Below, piece by piece: positions 23,291-35,446 of a stretch of 64,000 nucleotides of DNA. Below the pieces are notes generated by a model that saw nothing but the letters and a program-made list of their open reading frames with translations, made no database searches and was not told where the DNA came from. Numbering within the stretch: the stretch's first letter is position 1; every line of letters begins with the position of its first letter. The translations under genes were made by a program, and so were the position numbers. The DNA comes from Parelaphostrongylus tenuis (taxonomy: Eukaryota > Nematoda > Chromadorea > Rhabditida > Metastrongylidae), in contig JAHQIW010005581.1 in NCBI GenBank assembly GCA_019055375.1, positions 434,001-498,000 of the forward strand, read 5' to 3'.

Positions 23291-24259
23291 TTCTGCTTAA
23301 AGAAGAAAATCAGGAACTAGATAGAGCATTACCACACGAGGATTGACCACTTCAGAATTGAAATTTCTGTCAATCTACTACATTTCCCCAACAAGTGCTG
23401 CCCTTAATTTTGAATTTATCGACGCAAACAATTGCATACAGCTACATCTTCACAGAATTTCGAATTCCTCAACTGTTACAATGATCCCGAAGACCGCATT
23501 CCTACGAATCTCGGTAATAACTAACAATTTACTGTTAATTTTTTGATGGGAGAAATGAGGTTGTTATCGTGAATTTGTTTATTCACAATAGCTGACATTT
23601 CGTGGGATTTTGCTTAATTCAGACCCTGAGAAATGAAATTGACGGCAGTGTAGTCAGCAAGACATCTCCATAACCTCGACAGAAAAACTACGATGCCAAA
23701 ATTCCAAATGTATTGGATCAAAGCAGCTCTTGAAAGAAGAATCGCGCCAAGACGTCAACTTTGTGAGTAAATAAATAGTAGAGTAGAAACCATTGACAAT
23801 GTGTCATTGTTTCAAAATGTGCAAAACTACTTTTTACAGCCGGGAATTTCCTTTAATAGATTCGCACACTCAAAACAATTTTGTTTTAATACATTTATAC
23901 TAGTAGATTATATGCAAAAATTCACGGAACTTATTCTTTTTCTGCAAATATTTTCGCTTTCCAAATCCGTTCTGGATCAATTACTACGTACTTTATACAG
24001 CTGTCCAAATTTTGAAACAACTTATTTCACTCATTTATGCCCATGTAATTTTATATTTAATTTGTTCAACGATATAGCGTCTTATAATGGCCATTTTATA
24101 CTAATGTGTATCACTTGAATTCTACCACTGGGTGATGCCCATACAGTGTCATCCAGGCCAATGAGAAGCTTTACATTTCAGTCAAGAGGCCAGCTAAGAT
24201 TACGTTAACGTCCAAAATCGCCACCATCTTTGTAAAAGTCTAAGATTTAATATCTCTTT
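23291..24259. other. AT-rich interval with no supported gene
   Basis: A plus-strand open frame at 23801-24118 is Phe/Leu/Tyr-rich, lacks splice-site context and is probably chance. No repeat family was recognised. Confidence 0.45.
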
Positions 24260-24262
24260 TGA

Positions 24263-24780
24263 AATCACACAATTGCGGTGCCTGTTGACAATGTGGGAAT
24301 ACGGAAGTTCAATTGGGAATACGCAATTCGCGGTACTGATGAAGGGAACAAATTTGTTTTGTTTATCACGATTTGCGAAAAGTTTCTGCGGAAGAGTGGA
24401 AAAACAAAACAATTACGAATGTTGTGGCAACAGATTATCGGTCTATGATGTAAGTAGGAAAACGCAAAAAACAAAGGATAAAGGGAAAAAGAATTTCCAA
24501 CGTCATTATCCCTATCCCTAGGAATTCAAAAAGTCCTTACAAGTATGCTTAGTCTTTTTCAGAAGAGCATTATGCATTAATTTTACTCTATCTAAAGACT
24601 GTGACAAAGAGCAGTACTGTGCGAGTATTCAGAAAACTGTTCGAATTGGACTGAGCTCCTACTTAACCATTATTGAATCTCAGCTTGCAGAGATCGCTCA
24701 AAACTCAGTCGTTTTGAATTATGAGATATTTCTCCAAGGAGGACGTTACTGTAAGAGCGATAGAAAAAGTTAAGAGATCG
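24263..24780 (+). CDS. Possible pair of exons of an unidentified gene
   Basis: The plus strand at 24263-24451 reads AVPVDNVGIRKFNWEYAI, RGTDEGNKFVLFITICEKF, LRKSGKTKQLRMLWQQII; the composition looks coding. At 24562, after a good acceptor (tctttttcag), the plus strand reads INFTLSKDCDKEQYCASI, QKTVRIGLSSYLTIIES, QLAEIAQNSVVLNYEIF to a gtaaga donor. The two stretches were not joined in a consistent phase, and the first can also be read openly in another frame and on the other strand. Function unknown; may be transposon-derived. Confidence 0.3.
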
Positions 24781-25437
24781 GCTCCTCTGTGTTACAGAGA
24801 GAATTGAATCATATACATTTGATTGTATATGAACTAATAAAGTAGAGCGAGAGCCTCGTCATGTACGTGGGCTGATACGTGCCCGCGATACGGATGAAAC
24901 ACATGATCAACTTTCGTTTGAGGCTCACAGTTTTGCATATCAATCAGCTTGTTGGGTTCAATAAAGTATTCAACTCATGAGTACTCAACTCCGAAAATCT
25001 CTTGACAGAATATATTGTGATCACGTAATGTTTCGACCGTCTTCTGAGCGTGAAGAGTAAAACTGATGAAGACATGTTTAGATTGGGTGGAAATGAAGCG
25101 AGAGATACGAATCGCTAGCCTAGCATGCCGCCTAATCCGATTTGATAGACAAGAGATTGAAATCGGATCAAAGGGAAGCTTAAGATGGAGACAGCAGCTA
25201 ACCAATTGAGCCCTGAATAGTTATTAAGCTGGACGTTTCAAATGTGAATTCGTAGCCTTTTTGGTTAGCTTTTATCACTAAATGGGCTAAAACACAATGC
25301 AACGGAATCATATAATGTTACGCATGGTGTTTTGACATTATTTTGAAGAAGTAGCAATTGTAACTTAGGAGGCTAGAATTATTTAGCATTGAGACCCTTC
25401 ACTAGAACCTTAGTATCAACTTTTCTTTTTTTTTTAC

Positions 25438-25694
25438 CTGAAACAAGGTCCATATTCGCTCCAGTCTATACAGTTCGACGTCTTTCCGGCTTGTGTAACA
25501 GAAGAGAAAGCGCTGGCGAGAAATGCGTAAGAAAATGGAACGATGCTGATGAATACGTATGCTTTTAGCAACATAACCAGGAGAACAGTGTATGTGTGTT
25601 CTGCACATGACGGGAATCCGAGAACAGGTTTCTGGCGGGCGGAAGGAGAATAGCAAATGGAGAGACAGATAGGGATCAGAGCGATCAGTGACAT
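25438..25694 (-). CDS. Signal-peptide exon with TSP1-like start, partial gene
   Basis: Minus-strand exon ending at a cag|gtaaaa donor (phase 2). From an internal ATG at 25574 it reads MLLKAYVFISIVPFSYAFL, ASAFSSVTQAGKTSNC, IDWSEYGPCF: a hydrophobic signal-like segment followed by a Cys and W-S-x-Y-G-P-C, the start of a thrombospondin type 1 or similar extracellular repeat (usual form W-S-x-W-x-x-C). A second ATG at 25694 would add another hydrophobic stretch. No following exon with the right phase was found to the left, so this is a fragment or a false exon. Confidence 0.42.
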
Positions 25695-26378
25695 CACCAG
25701 TTCTGCTTTCTACTCAAAACCCATTATTTTGCAAATCTATCGATGATAGAGGGAGGTGGTAAAAATATACTGCTTCTAGAGTGTCTTTACAAGTCATATC
25801 ACAATTTTCAACATTCAATAAAATACACCGAAGGTGCAGCTTGGTGCTTCATTGATTCAAAAGACTACAGCCACTCAACAAATGACCCTACGGATCTGGC
25901 TGTTCATGAAATCGAATAGTTCAATTAGGGATTTCGACAACTTTCTTTGCAATTAAACAGCATTCTGAATGCATTCAACTCTTTGGTATCATCCGCTGGG
26001 CATAAAGCTTCTTCAGGAGAGTAGATTACTCTATGAACTACATGATTTGATTCTCAGAATCGTGGAATACGACGTATTCCATTGAACTCTGCGACTGCTA
26101 TGTCCTGTTCATATTAACAAATCCCCGCAAAACTTCTTTTAGAAAAGAAGATTGAAAAGCAAAATGAAAATCTTAGCCTTAGAATGTAAATTCTTAACTA
26201 ATACAAATATAAACGGAGATAAAACTCTGCTATAATGAATATGGGGAAGTTGCGATGTATTCCTTTGAATGTGCAAAGGACATGAGAGACAAAAATCTGA
26301 GATTTTCATTTGGAAAATTTCATAAAATTACGTGATACAAATATGGATAACTTTCTACCATGTTCTAAAGCTCGATTC

Positions 26379-29230
26379 TTATGTCACTCGTAACCGCTCA
26401 GTCTCTGGTTCTGGTTTCCCAACAACATCGCTAAAGTACGGAATACTACGCAGGTAGTCTGTGATTCGCTGCTTGATCGTGGGCTTCAGTTGTATCGAAA
26501 TCAGTAGCTCTCGAGCAAAGTCTGGATCACTGTCTAACGTACTGAATATCCTAAAATGTTTCACTTTTCTCCATATACTATTTAGATTTTTCACACACTA
26601 AACCTCTTTTCACTTTAACTATAAATTTGACCATAATCAAAGTTTTTTCTTTACCATGAGGTCCCTCTACTTCTAGTATTCAACTTGTCTCCTCACGTGC
26701 ATAACGTGGTTGAGAATTGGTCCTCCTCATGAACGTTGCAGATTACTGACTTCGCACATCATGCACTCTCGATGTTAGCCAGGCTACGGCTCTGCGTGGG
26801 GTGTACGTTTTTCATCGACGGTGAGTGTTGGAGAGAGGGAGAGGGGAAGAAGGAAGATCAATCCCTCATCCAGCATCCTAGCTACGCGGTCACCAGATCA
26901 CACTAACAGTATATGAAATATAGCTTTGTAACGAAAGAATGCTTAGTCCATGTGACTACTCCATCAGGTGACTATCTTTCCATTTGATGTGGTAAAGACG
27001 CAATTTTTGATAGAAATAAGCGGAAAAACAATACAATTAAACAGTAAAATTAAATCAGTTAACAATCTGAAAACTTGAATGTAGCAACTCAGAGCCAAAA
27101 ACACATACAAAACCATCTAGTTCGAAAATACTGCTGGTTTACAAAGCCTTACAAATGTAAGAAAAATGCAAAGTAAATCACCTTTCTCGTCCCCATAGTA
27201 GAGCATAGGTCGAGATAGCAGTGATAGCCGCTTGTAATGGAATAAGCTTAAGAAGTACTGACCTTGCGGAGCTACTTCCTGAAACTACATCAGTATACCA
27301 GATAATCATTTTTAAGCCACGTATGTGTCATGTGGTCTGTTAAATGGGCTGACTTACAGAGCCCGGTACATGTGTTTCGACCTTAACAATCTCGTCAGTC
27401 GAGCAGTTACCCTTTCGTCTTTAGCCAATCCTCTCGGGGCGCTCAGTACCCTATAGAGCAGGCGACGACGAACATTCTACACTCTATATCCGGTGAAATT
27501 ATCACCGAACACACGGTGTTGTACACTTGATTGCTTTTAGCTGGTATCATAAATATATCATACCTTTCTTTTCGAATGTTTTCTTGAGACCACAGCTCAG
27601 ATTTCGATATACCAGATACATTATTAAGCCACGCATGCCATATGGTCTACTAAATGGGCTGACTTACAGACCCCAATACACGTGCTTCGACCTTGACGGT
27701 CTCGTGATTATCTGGCATATCATAATTTGAACCGTGGTCTTGAGAAAACACTCGAAAAGAAAGGTATGATAGGTAAATATTTCAAGAGCAAAGGATCCAA
27801 TGGCTTGCTTAACCCCTTAGGGATAATAAACCCATGGCCTCCGCATCTCTAACTGGCAACTATGAACCGCCCGCTCCACCTCCCCGCATCTCTAGCCCCC
27901 AGCATGTCATTGTTAGAAGCAGAAAGCTGGAGGTTAGAGGTGCAGAGGAGGTGAAGCAGATCGGTCAGAGCTGCGAACCAGAGATGCAGAGGCCGTGGGT
28001 CCACGGTCCGAAAGAGTTGAACAGTTCACCAAAGCAAACAGGTGCAAGATTCTTGGCCGCAGTGGTACGACGTATTGCTGAGGTTTCCTCAAAATGGACT
28101 TTATCGACATCGCATTCGATCAATAAGCTTTAGCGATTTCGATAAGCGGACATGATTCACATAAATTGAATGAACAAATAGATGGCTCCTAACACGACGA
28201 TTGATCGACAATGACTAAAATTTGTCAGATTACGTCTTTGTTGAACATCGGGACGGACAGTGCCGGCATTGGTCCAGTGGGAGGACACCAATCCTTCTCA
28301 ACGATAATATGCAACCACATGTTGAATACCAGCGACGCTTCAGAGATAAACGAATTGGGCTCAAAAACTCCGTTTCGACCAATATAATCATCAACCTTTC
28401 ACCCATAAATCTTCACTTTTCACGCGTATTCGAAGTCATTCAGTGAAAGAAATGTATTAGAAACCAACGCCGAAACTGCCTTCAACGACTTCATAGCCTC
28501 CCTCCACAAGTCCAAAACCATGCAACCGGTATTAAAGAACATTGCTTTCGGTGGCAAAAATGTGCAGATTCCAATGGTTTTTTACTTTGATCCAATTTAT
28601 TCTAAGCTTAGATATACCACTTCAATTTTCCAGACTGAGATGCGTAAATATACACCGAACAACGTAGTGCACTTATATAAAATATGCGTATTTATATACT
28701 ATATAGAACACTACCAAAAAGGACGTCCTAGCACGGCCACCTTGGAATGCCACGAAAATACCAGGAACTCGACCAGCATTCGGTAACCTCCAAGAGATCA
28801 AAAATCCTCATGTAAAAAGCTAGTCCACGTCCAAAATCCGGACACCTCCGTAGAGTATGAATGTGGTCGAAAGCGCTAGGTAATTCTCGATACCGGGTGA
28901 TCTGCTTACATGCAATTACATACATATATGTATGTATATTTATATGAAGATGTAAAATTGCAATAAATACATAGATTTATGAATATACACATATGAATAC
29001 ACTTGCACGTTTATGTATATATGTTCGCACGTGCATGTGTGTATATATGCATGTCTATCCACAGATATAGATAAATAAATATAGCACAAGGACGGAAACT
29101 TGCCTGTCCAGCTAAGCGTGAGGAAATCGATGTAGTTCTTGACAATAGGATATTTACTGGGATCTCTTTGAATCATCTAAAATATAATTGGACAAACTTC
29201 TTGATGAAAAAAGTGGTAGTAGATATGCAG

Positions 29231-29275
<45 letters not shown>

Positions 29276-29780
29276 CATGTGTACATATATCTACTACACA
29301 TACACATAAATGAACACATGTGCATACGTACGTGTATATGCACACGTATATATATATATATATATATATGTGTGTACACATGCATATATATATATCACTC
29401 AATTTACTCAGAACACCAAAAAATCAATGAAGCGATAGCGAACTTACGATATAATAGCAAAGATACGGAGTTGTTAAGATAGGCATGGCAATACCACTTA
29501 TCAATGAGATCACCACACTTCGACTAAGCATACATGAACTACATGGCTTGTTCTCATTGAAAATATAGGGTGTGACTAATATCTGGAAAATAGCGAAATA
29601 TTTTAAAACGAAAAGTTTTGCTCATGAAGACTAATTCATCCATCCTACTATCAGTCCGTAATTGTAATTGTAAACAAGCTAAATAAAAAAAGATAACTGG
29701 AACTAAAGGCTTATTAGGACTGAACAATCCATACTAGAACAGGTCATCTTCTAAGCTTTTATACGTCTATTACGCATGTG

Positions 29781-29829
<49 letters not shown>

Positions 29830-32800
29830 GTGCGTGTATACATGCACAATCATAAAGCCTTATAATAATGCCTCACGATAACTGAAGGTCAAAACTGATA
29901 AGAAATCACCAAAATTGGTACATGCACACCTCCAGATCATTTCCTCAAAACGTACCTGTCGTAATGCGTAAAAAGCCATCCCGGACGAATAAACTGCAAA
30001 CATAAATGGTGATTTAGGACATGTTCGAACTGCTTCCAGGAATGGCATCTTGGGATTGAAAGCCACCATATCAGAGCTTATTTTTGTGGCTAAAAATCAA
30101 CAAATTACTATTGAACACTTAGGAAAACGACGAAATTATCGATACCGATGAGTGTAGACGTTAAACAATTGGTTAGGAGACCAACGTGCATTGGCCAATT
30201 CAATGCTCGCCGTTCGTTACTGTACGGCCACATCGCTGCGATATTTGAGATCATGACCGCCTGGTCGGACGGAGACATCTGAGACAAATTTGTCCATAAC
30301 CACGAACGTTCACCGGACAACCGTTGAGAGATTCTGCAACTCTCGATTGTAAAAGGTTAACCCTCTGAAGACTATGAGAGTCATCTTACGTGCGACGTCA
30401 AATCTCACTTAGTTGTTGTGATGACGGCGCCGCGTCTCGTGGTAAAGCAAGCAGACAACCAGACATGCTGACGCCGCCTGCCTTACTGCCGCGCAAGCGA
30501 CAACGCAACACCGCCTACCTACCAAAGCTGGTCCTCAAAAAGTTAAGTCTCTTTAGTATCCTATCTTGATTTGCGCAAGTAGCACAGTGGTTAGAGGCTC
30601 CCTGCGACACACAATGGTCAATGCTTTGAGAGTCACCAAGCCTTCCGTTTCAAGATAGTCGACGAATTGGTACCAGACTAGTCTAGGAGAATAGAAGCTA
30701 TGAGTTGATACATGTAGACTATCGTAGGTTATTGTAAAGGTCATGTATGCATCCAATCACCTCTGACGATGCTCAATGGACTCGATTGTCTGCCAATGCG
30801 AAAGGCTCTATCCATCTATCTATCCTCTTGAGTGAGCTTCCTTGCTTTATTTGAAGAAGATGTGTAGTTCGAACAAGTATCGGAACTACATTACACTCTC
30901 GTCCCTCATCCACCTCTCCCCCCCCCCCCCAAAATTCTACTGCTTCCGACTCGCAGAAGTACTCAAATCAATCACGCGTCTATGGCGCGTACCATTGCTT
31001 CAATGTCTACCGATATATTCTTTGTGATTAGGTAGCAAGAAACAAATAATGAACCAGCGTAGCACGTTGGCTGAGATGTTACATATGAATGCGAGACAAT
31101 CCTATTTTGTGAATGTTTCATGGATTTCGCAGCTTGACAGGCCTACGTAAACTCCTAAACTGATGCAAGGGAAAAACAAAAGATGAAGCTCTCGGTGTTG
31201 ACCAGCCTCTGAGGGATGGCCATGCGGTCGACTTTATCAAGTGTTGTTTGAGGTGACTGAATGCATATCTGGTCTTTGCAATGACTCGCGGTGGCTTACC
31301 GATGTATCAAGTCAATGTTCCTATCCTTCGAGACAAGACTGGTACCCCTCGGCTAAGCCCAGAGCCATGGAAGGCTCTAGGAGCTTTGAAAAACGGATCG
31401 AACCATTGACCATCAATTGATCAACCACGCATGTGTCACAGAACACCTCTAACTACTGCGCTACAGACGCTTTGACTTGTGAACGCAAACTCCTCAAACT
31501 AAAGTGAAGAACCACAGAAAATTTACCGCTCATATAGCTTACCACTGTCTAGAAAGTCTAAGACAATTTGGTAATAATCATTAGCTGTCAATAATTGCTC
31601 TCTTACCTCTTCCCATTGTTACTAAATTGAATTCGGATTTCATTTTGACTGTGATAACCCAAAAACGGGCCAACAAAATTCTTTAATTCTAATCTTTCGT
31701 CTGGCTCAGTCTAGAAAGCACTACAAGTTCTAAAAAATATGGTTTCAATGATCACAGAATAGGGAAATCTTTCTAATAGACTATTTTAGAGAAACTCGCT
31801 TAAATATTCAACATAATCTGATAGAACACTTCTTAAAAGCATATTTGAAGACTTTTTTAGGCTTGTTATGGCACTTATAAAGTGTCAGACACGTGTTCCG
31901 GCCTTTCAACCCTATCACAAGCTGTTTTCGGTTCAGTCAGTTCCTTCTGAAGGGATATACCCCCTACATATGAAGAAATCGACGTCAAATTATTTAGGCT
32001 CTGCGTATGGTGAAAAGATCACCGTGACGTTCTCTCAGTGGATTGATATAGGAGGTACATCCCCTGACAATGAACTGACTGAAGCGAAAAGCACCGTGCT
32101 ACTGATGTGGCTGAAAGGCCGAAACACACGTCTAGCACTTTATAAGTGGCACAACAGACCTCATGAAAGGCTTAAAATATGCTGTGAAGGTGCTGTCAGA
32201 ATATATCAATTCTAAACGAGGTCTCAAAATAGTCGATTGAAAGCGTTAATATAATATGATAAAATGTTTTAAGCCTCTAAAGAGGTCTGATATGGCACTT
32301 CAAGTGCTAGACCTACGTTTCGGTTTTCTCGCAAGTCTCATCAGCAGCACATGCGATTCGGCTGATCGTCCCTACTATTATTAAAGATCGTCATCAAAGA
32401 CGTATCACTCCGTCAATTGAACAGATCACCTCGTGTGGCTGTTTAGAGTGACTTGTCAGTCGATAGCTCACAGCTTGATAAGACAGCATATCCCTTTGTG
32501 GACGATGAGGGTCAATATGACCCTCAGCTGGTCGCACCGCTCGGACGGGATAGGAAGAATGGTGCACGCTCCAAAGAAACTCGGACTAATAAAGCTCTCA
32601 GAGGAACACTGTGATCAAAAAGGATGTAATATCACTGATAAAGTTCCTGTAAGAATGATTTTGGCACGATTACCGCTAATGCTGCCCAAAATCATTCCTT
32701 TCTCAAAAGAAAAAGCCATATACTTGCGAAAAAGATTATATTCCCAGGTGTTTGTTGGGCCCTTACATCTTCTTGATGTTCCTGTAGCCAATAGATAGCT

Positions 32801-35446
32801 TGAGAAATTCTGACTCTAATAGCAAGCTTGTTGTTTGAAAATAACCCCACAGTAAGTTCTAATGAAAAATATAAGATGACATTTTGCAATCGCAATCCAA
32901 CTTTTCTAATTAGAAACGGATTTTTTTGCATGATATGGTTAGACTTTACTCATACAGACTCTTATGCTGAAAATAACTTAAATTATCATTGAAAAAGCTT
33001 TTTCAAAACGCATTTGAAAGAGAGTAATGCTCAATTATCTTAAAAATCCCCACTTTTGGAAATAACTTCTGTCGCATGCAACCGTATTTCAAGGATTGCG
33101 CTCGTGAGAATCGCGTTTTATCTATAAAAAACCTATTTCACTAGAGTGATAGTATTCATTTCGATAACTGAAATCATGTGAAGTTCAATGGTACATACTG
33201 TTTCTCAAATGGTTTATTTTTTTGCGTTGTAACAGTGGAAATAAAATTCTGTTTCCATTTAAGGATTTTTCGCCGTATAAAGTTTTTTCTATAATCAACT
33301 AATAACCATTCGATAGTGCAAATCTCAGTGATCTCAAGGACATAGTTAATTTCTTGAGAGGAATCCTCAGTGAGCTGTGGTTGTCAAAAAAAGGTTAGGT
33401 TTCGCACTCCAAAGGGTGGGATTTTTCGCGATTTCGCGGATTTAGCTCCAAGTCACCGCGCCCTTTTTCAACACATGAACTAACTGCGAAACTGCTAATC
33501 TCCTTTTAGCAGCTAAAGCACAATAAAGAGTTCTTTTCAAAAACAAAGTTATGAAATCGTCGAGATTTTAGTTATTGAAGAATTATTGAAAGTCCAGCGG
33601 AAAAGCTAACCTCAGTGGGAAATGCTCGAGTGTGAAAGCTATATTTTGTTTCTTACTGTCAGAGCGCATTAAGACAGCCATTTGGAGAATGGAGTTTCCA
33701 TCAAAAATTCCCAGATTCAAACTATCGAATGGTTACTGGTAACTCTGACTAAAATCCCGAACGGGTTTTTCTAGGAGATGCGCAAAACAGGTTGCGGACA
33801 ATGAAAATTATCCAAATTAGCGAAATCTAATCTCTTTTTGACCACGTTATAACACTCTGAGAAGTCCTTAATTAAAATCAAGTACAGCGTTGTATTGCTG
33901 AAATTACCCCTATTTAATGAAATTATAAAATGCTTATGGAAAAAGCTTTATTCAGCGAGAACTGCTTGAATGTGAAACGTGGCAGTGAATAATTTTGGCG
34001 AAATTGTATCGCCTTGTCGAACCCCTCTTCTTACGTCAATGGTGATATTGCTGTAGAATGGAGATATATTGGTCGTGAAATCTTTATAAAGCTCACGAAG
34101 AATCATTATGTACCGAGTAGGGACGCCCTGGTTATCCAGAGCCTCTATAACCGCTTCTGCTTCCACTGAATCAAAGGCTTTCTTCAGATCGGTGAAAGTG
34201 AGACAGAGTGGTTGTTGAGATTGACAAGGAATAAAATACATCGTTCAGATTCACTTAATTTTAGCTATCGAATGACCACGAAAGCGTTTTATACTTATCT
34301 ACCGAAGGGTTCAAACAGAGTGGAGAAAACGGGGAAAAACCGCTTTACCTTCATCTCTTCTTTGCATACGATAGCTATGACTAGAGAGTTCGAACGCAAT
34401 TATGCATTGATCTGAGAAATGGGAATCTGAACTGCATTAATAATCGAAAAAAAGATAAAGATTTATTGATGAAGTGAGATCGCATGCAACAAGCAGCACT
34501 ATTTTCGACAAACTACTCATTGCCTTCCAATTTTCAGCCACTATAATTAATTCTATGCATTTCATGCAATCACAGTATACGGAAAGATGGAAGAAATAGA
34601 AGATAAATTTGATTGAATTTTAGGTTAGTACAAATAAACTATCATTGAAAATGTTCGATAGAGCTTCTAAATATGGCCTTTTCATGATAAACTTGGTTTT
34701 CCCTTTGAAAGTATAGATTATAAATGAAGCAATCACGATATTTCTGCTGAAAATAACTTTAATAAGGTCTCTTTTATCATAGTTGACCATTTATTGACAC
34801 AGAAATCCCACATGTTGACGAAAAAAGTATATATATCATTAGAGAACTACCACATTTCCTTCGAGCGCATATTGGCGGTTCTTTTCGCAGCCGTCCGAGC
34901 CGCGCGCCGGCCGAAAATAGAGCCGTCTCCAAAGGGATATAGAAATACCTTGCAACACCTTATTGACCCGTCTTCACAATATACTTTTTTCACAGTGCGG
35001 GTTCCAGTACTTCTAGCATTCAGTTCGTATGTTCGTCTTTCTGAACGCCGCAGAACATTGGCTGAGCGAGTCTCTTTGCAATCTCGAGAACAGCCTAGCT
35101 GCGGCGTCCATAAAGCGTTATTGTTGACCGCCGTGAAGAGTTGGGGGTGGAGCTCGGCTCCACGTGCGTTGCGACGAGCATCTCAACCACCCGACCAAGG
35201 TGCCCCTCTGTACCTTTCAATGAAATGTACGTCTAGCACCAAGTGCCATACCAGACCCCTTAAACTTAGAACAATCTATCAGATCGGAAGGATAGGAGGA
35301 GAAAAATGAAAAACTCACGTGGTCCTCGTCATTGGTAGCTTGTCGCTCCTCTTCAATTCCATAGGTGGTGGGGTGGCACGCTTCCACATATCAACTACTT
35401 TGACGGACGACTCCTCCTTTGGAGAGGAGAAGGCATCCTGTGACAT
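26379..35446 (-). CDS. Multi-pass membrane protein, complete six-exon gene (TMEM126-like, tentative)
   Basis: Minus-strand exons 35319-35446, 30146-30333, 29956-30089, 29104-29176, 27182-27278 and 26379-26550 join in perfect phase (2/1, 1/2, 0/0, 1/2, 2/1) and sum to 792 bases, 263 residues plus stop. The start MSQDAFSSPKEESSVK lies 3' of a tttttcag acceptor at about 35506, suggesting trans-splicing. Hydrophobic segments: NWPMHVGLLTNCLTSTLIG, KSPFMFAVYSSGMAFYALRQ, and a third around LLKLIPLQAAITAISTYALL; the C terminus is polar (DFARELLISIQLKPTIKQR, ending RLRVT). Layout and a few positions resemble TMEM126 mitochondrial proteins, but the match is weak and I would not assign a function. The first intron is about 5 kb and full of repeats; intron 4 uses a GC donor (cag|gcaagt). 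Confidence 0.8.
27556..27772. repeat. Short inverted-repeat (foldback/MITE-like) element
   Basis: The left end tcatacctttcttttcgaat, followed by gttttcttgagaccac, is repeated inverted at the right end (gtggtcttgagaaaacactc then gaaaagaaaggtatga): roughly 40-bp arms with few mismatches. The internal part (taagccacgcatgccatat, ggtctactaaatgggctgac) is shared with 27300-27420, which lacks the arms. It lies in intron 5 of the 26.4-35.4-kb gene. Confidence 0.75.
27830..28440 (-). repeat. GC-rich segment with protein-like reverse frames, probable transposon relic
   Basis: Markedly GC-richer than its flanks. The minus strand reads VFEPNSFISEASLVFNMW then LHIIVEKDWCPPTGPMPAL and stops at 28225; further left a different frame reads CFGELFNSFGPWTHGLC. 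Neither has splice sites in phase with the surrounding membrane-protein gene, in whose fourth intron it lies. The family is not recognised. Confidence 0.35.
29235..29371. repeat. (TA)n and YR-alternating microsatellites
   Basis: TA runs at about 29235-29271 and 29347-29371, separated by ACATGTGCATACG-type alternating purine-pyrimidine sequence; another TA run is at 29783-29829. The Tyr/Ile/Cys-rich frames here are not genes. Confidence 0.9.
30571..30817 (+). repeat. SINE family A, copy 9, diverged
   Basis: Head cgcaagtagcacagtggtta, later gtaccagactagtctaggag and gcgaaaggctctatcc. Many substitutions; the orientation is opposite to the host gene (intron 1 of the 26.4-35.4-kb gene). Confidence 0.7.
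31184..31470 (-). repeat. SINE family A, copy 10
   Basis: Reverse copy beginning gaagctctcggtgttgacc and ending aactactgcgctacagacgc; body blocks tgactcgcggtggcttacc and gacaagactggtaccc are in order. Confidence 0.82.
31855..32183. repeat. Foldback element family F, full copy
   Basis: The left arm tgttatggcacttataaagt, followed by cacgtgttccggcctttca, is complemented at the right by ggctgaaaggccgaaacaca and tttataagtggcacaacaga: arms of 60-70 bp. The centre carries gttcagtcagttccttctga and ggtgaaaagatcaccgtgac, itself with a short palindrome (ggtgaaaagatcacc). No transposase. A half copy follows at 32265-32360. Confidence 0.82.
32265..32360 (+). repeat. Half copy of foldback family F
   Basis: Arm gaggtctgatatggcacttc, then tagacctacgtttcggtttt, directly after the full copy. 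Confidence 0.6.
32485..34960 (+). repeat. Large dispersed repeat, copy A (interrupted by an RT fragment)
   Basis: Diverged but collinear with 61795-63590. Shared landmarks in order: gacgatgagggtcaatatga with gaccctcag; aatcattcctttctc-type and aagccatatacttgcgaaa; a tcctcag..gtttcgcactc..gggtgggattt block; gtcagagcgcatta; taccgaagggttcaaacaga; cgcaattatgcattgatctg; and ccgtccgagccgcg..ccgaaaatagagccgtctc at the end. The 5' part keeps a short frame ending in a stop that shares VDDEGQYDPQLVAP with copy B. Probably an old transposon or segmental duplicate. It lies in intron 1 of the membrane-protein gene. Confidence 0.72.
33948..34241 (-). mobile_element. RTE-type non-LTR retrotransposon, RT fragment
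   Basis: The minus strand reads CLTFTDLKKAFDSVEAEAV, IEALDNQGVPTRYIMILREL, then ISPFYSNITIDVRRGVRQG and DTISPKLFTATF. F-x-D-L-K-K-A-F-D-S and RRGVRQGDTISPKLF are reverse transcriptase motifs A and B of nematode RTE-like LINEs. The YxDD motif C and the endonuclease are absent, so it is a short dead fragment inserted in copy A of the large repeat. Confidence 0.9.
34985..35210 (+). repeat. Dispersed repeat family D, copy 3
   Basis: Has ttccagtacttctagcattc, gcgagtctctttgcaatctc, gagctcggctccacgtgcg and a gacgagcatctcaaccacc end, in the same order as copies at 0.6 and 36.0 kb. Confidence 0.78.

Noticed and set aside
29154..29482. Long open frames on both strands rich in Tyr, Ile and Cys
   Set aside because: They are translations of TA and YR-alternating simple repeats; the same applies to frames at 17699-17887 and 36784-37218.
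34794..35309. 171-codon plus-strand frame
   Set aside because: It spans the end of large repeat copy A and repeat D copy 3; the D part is not conserved as protein in the other D copies.
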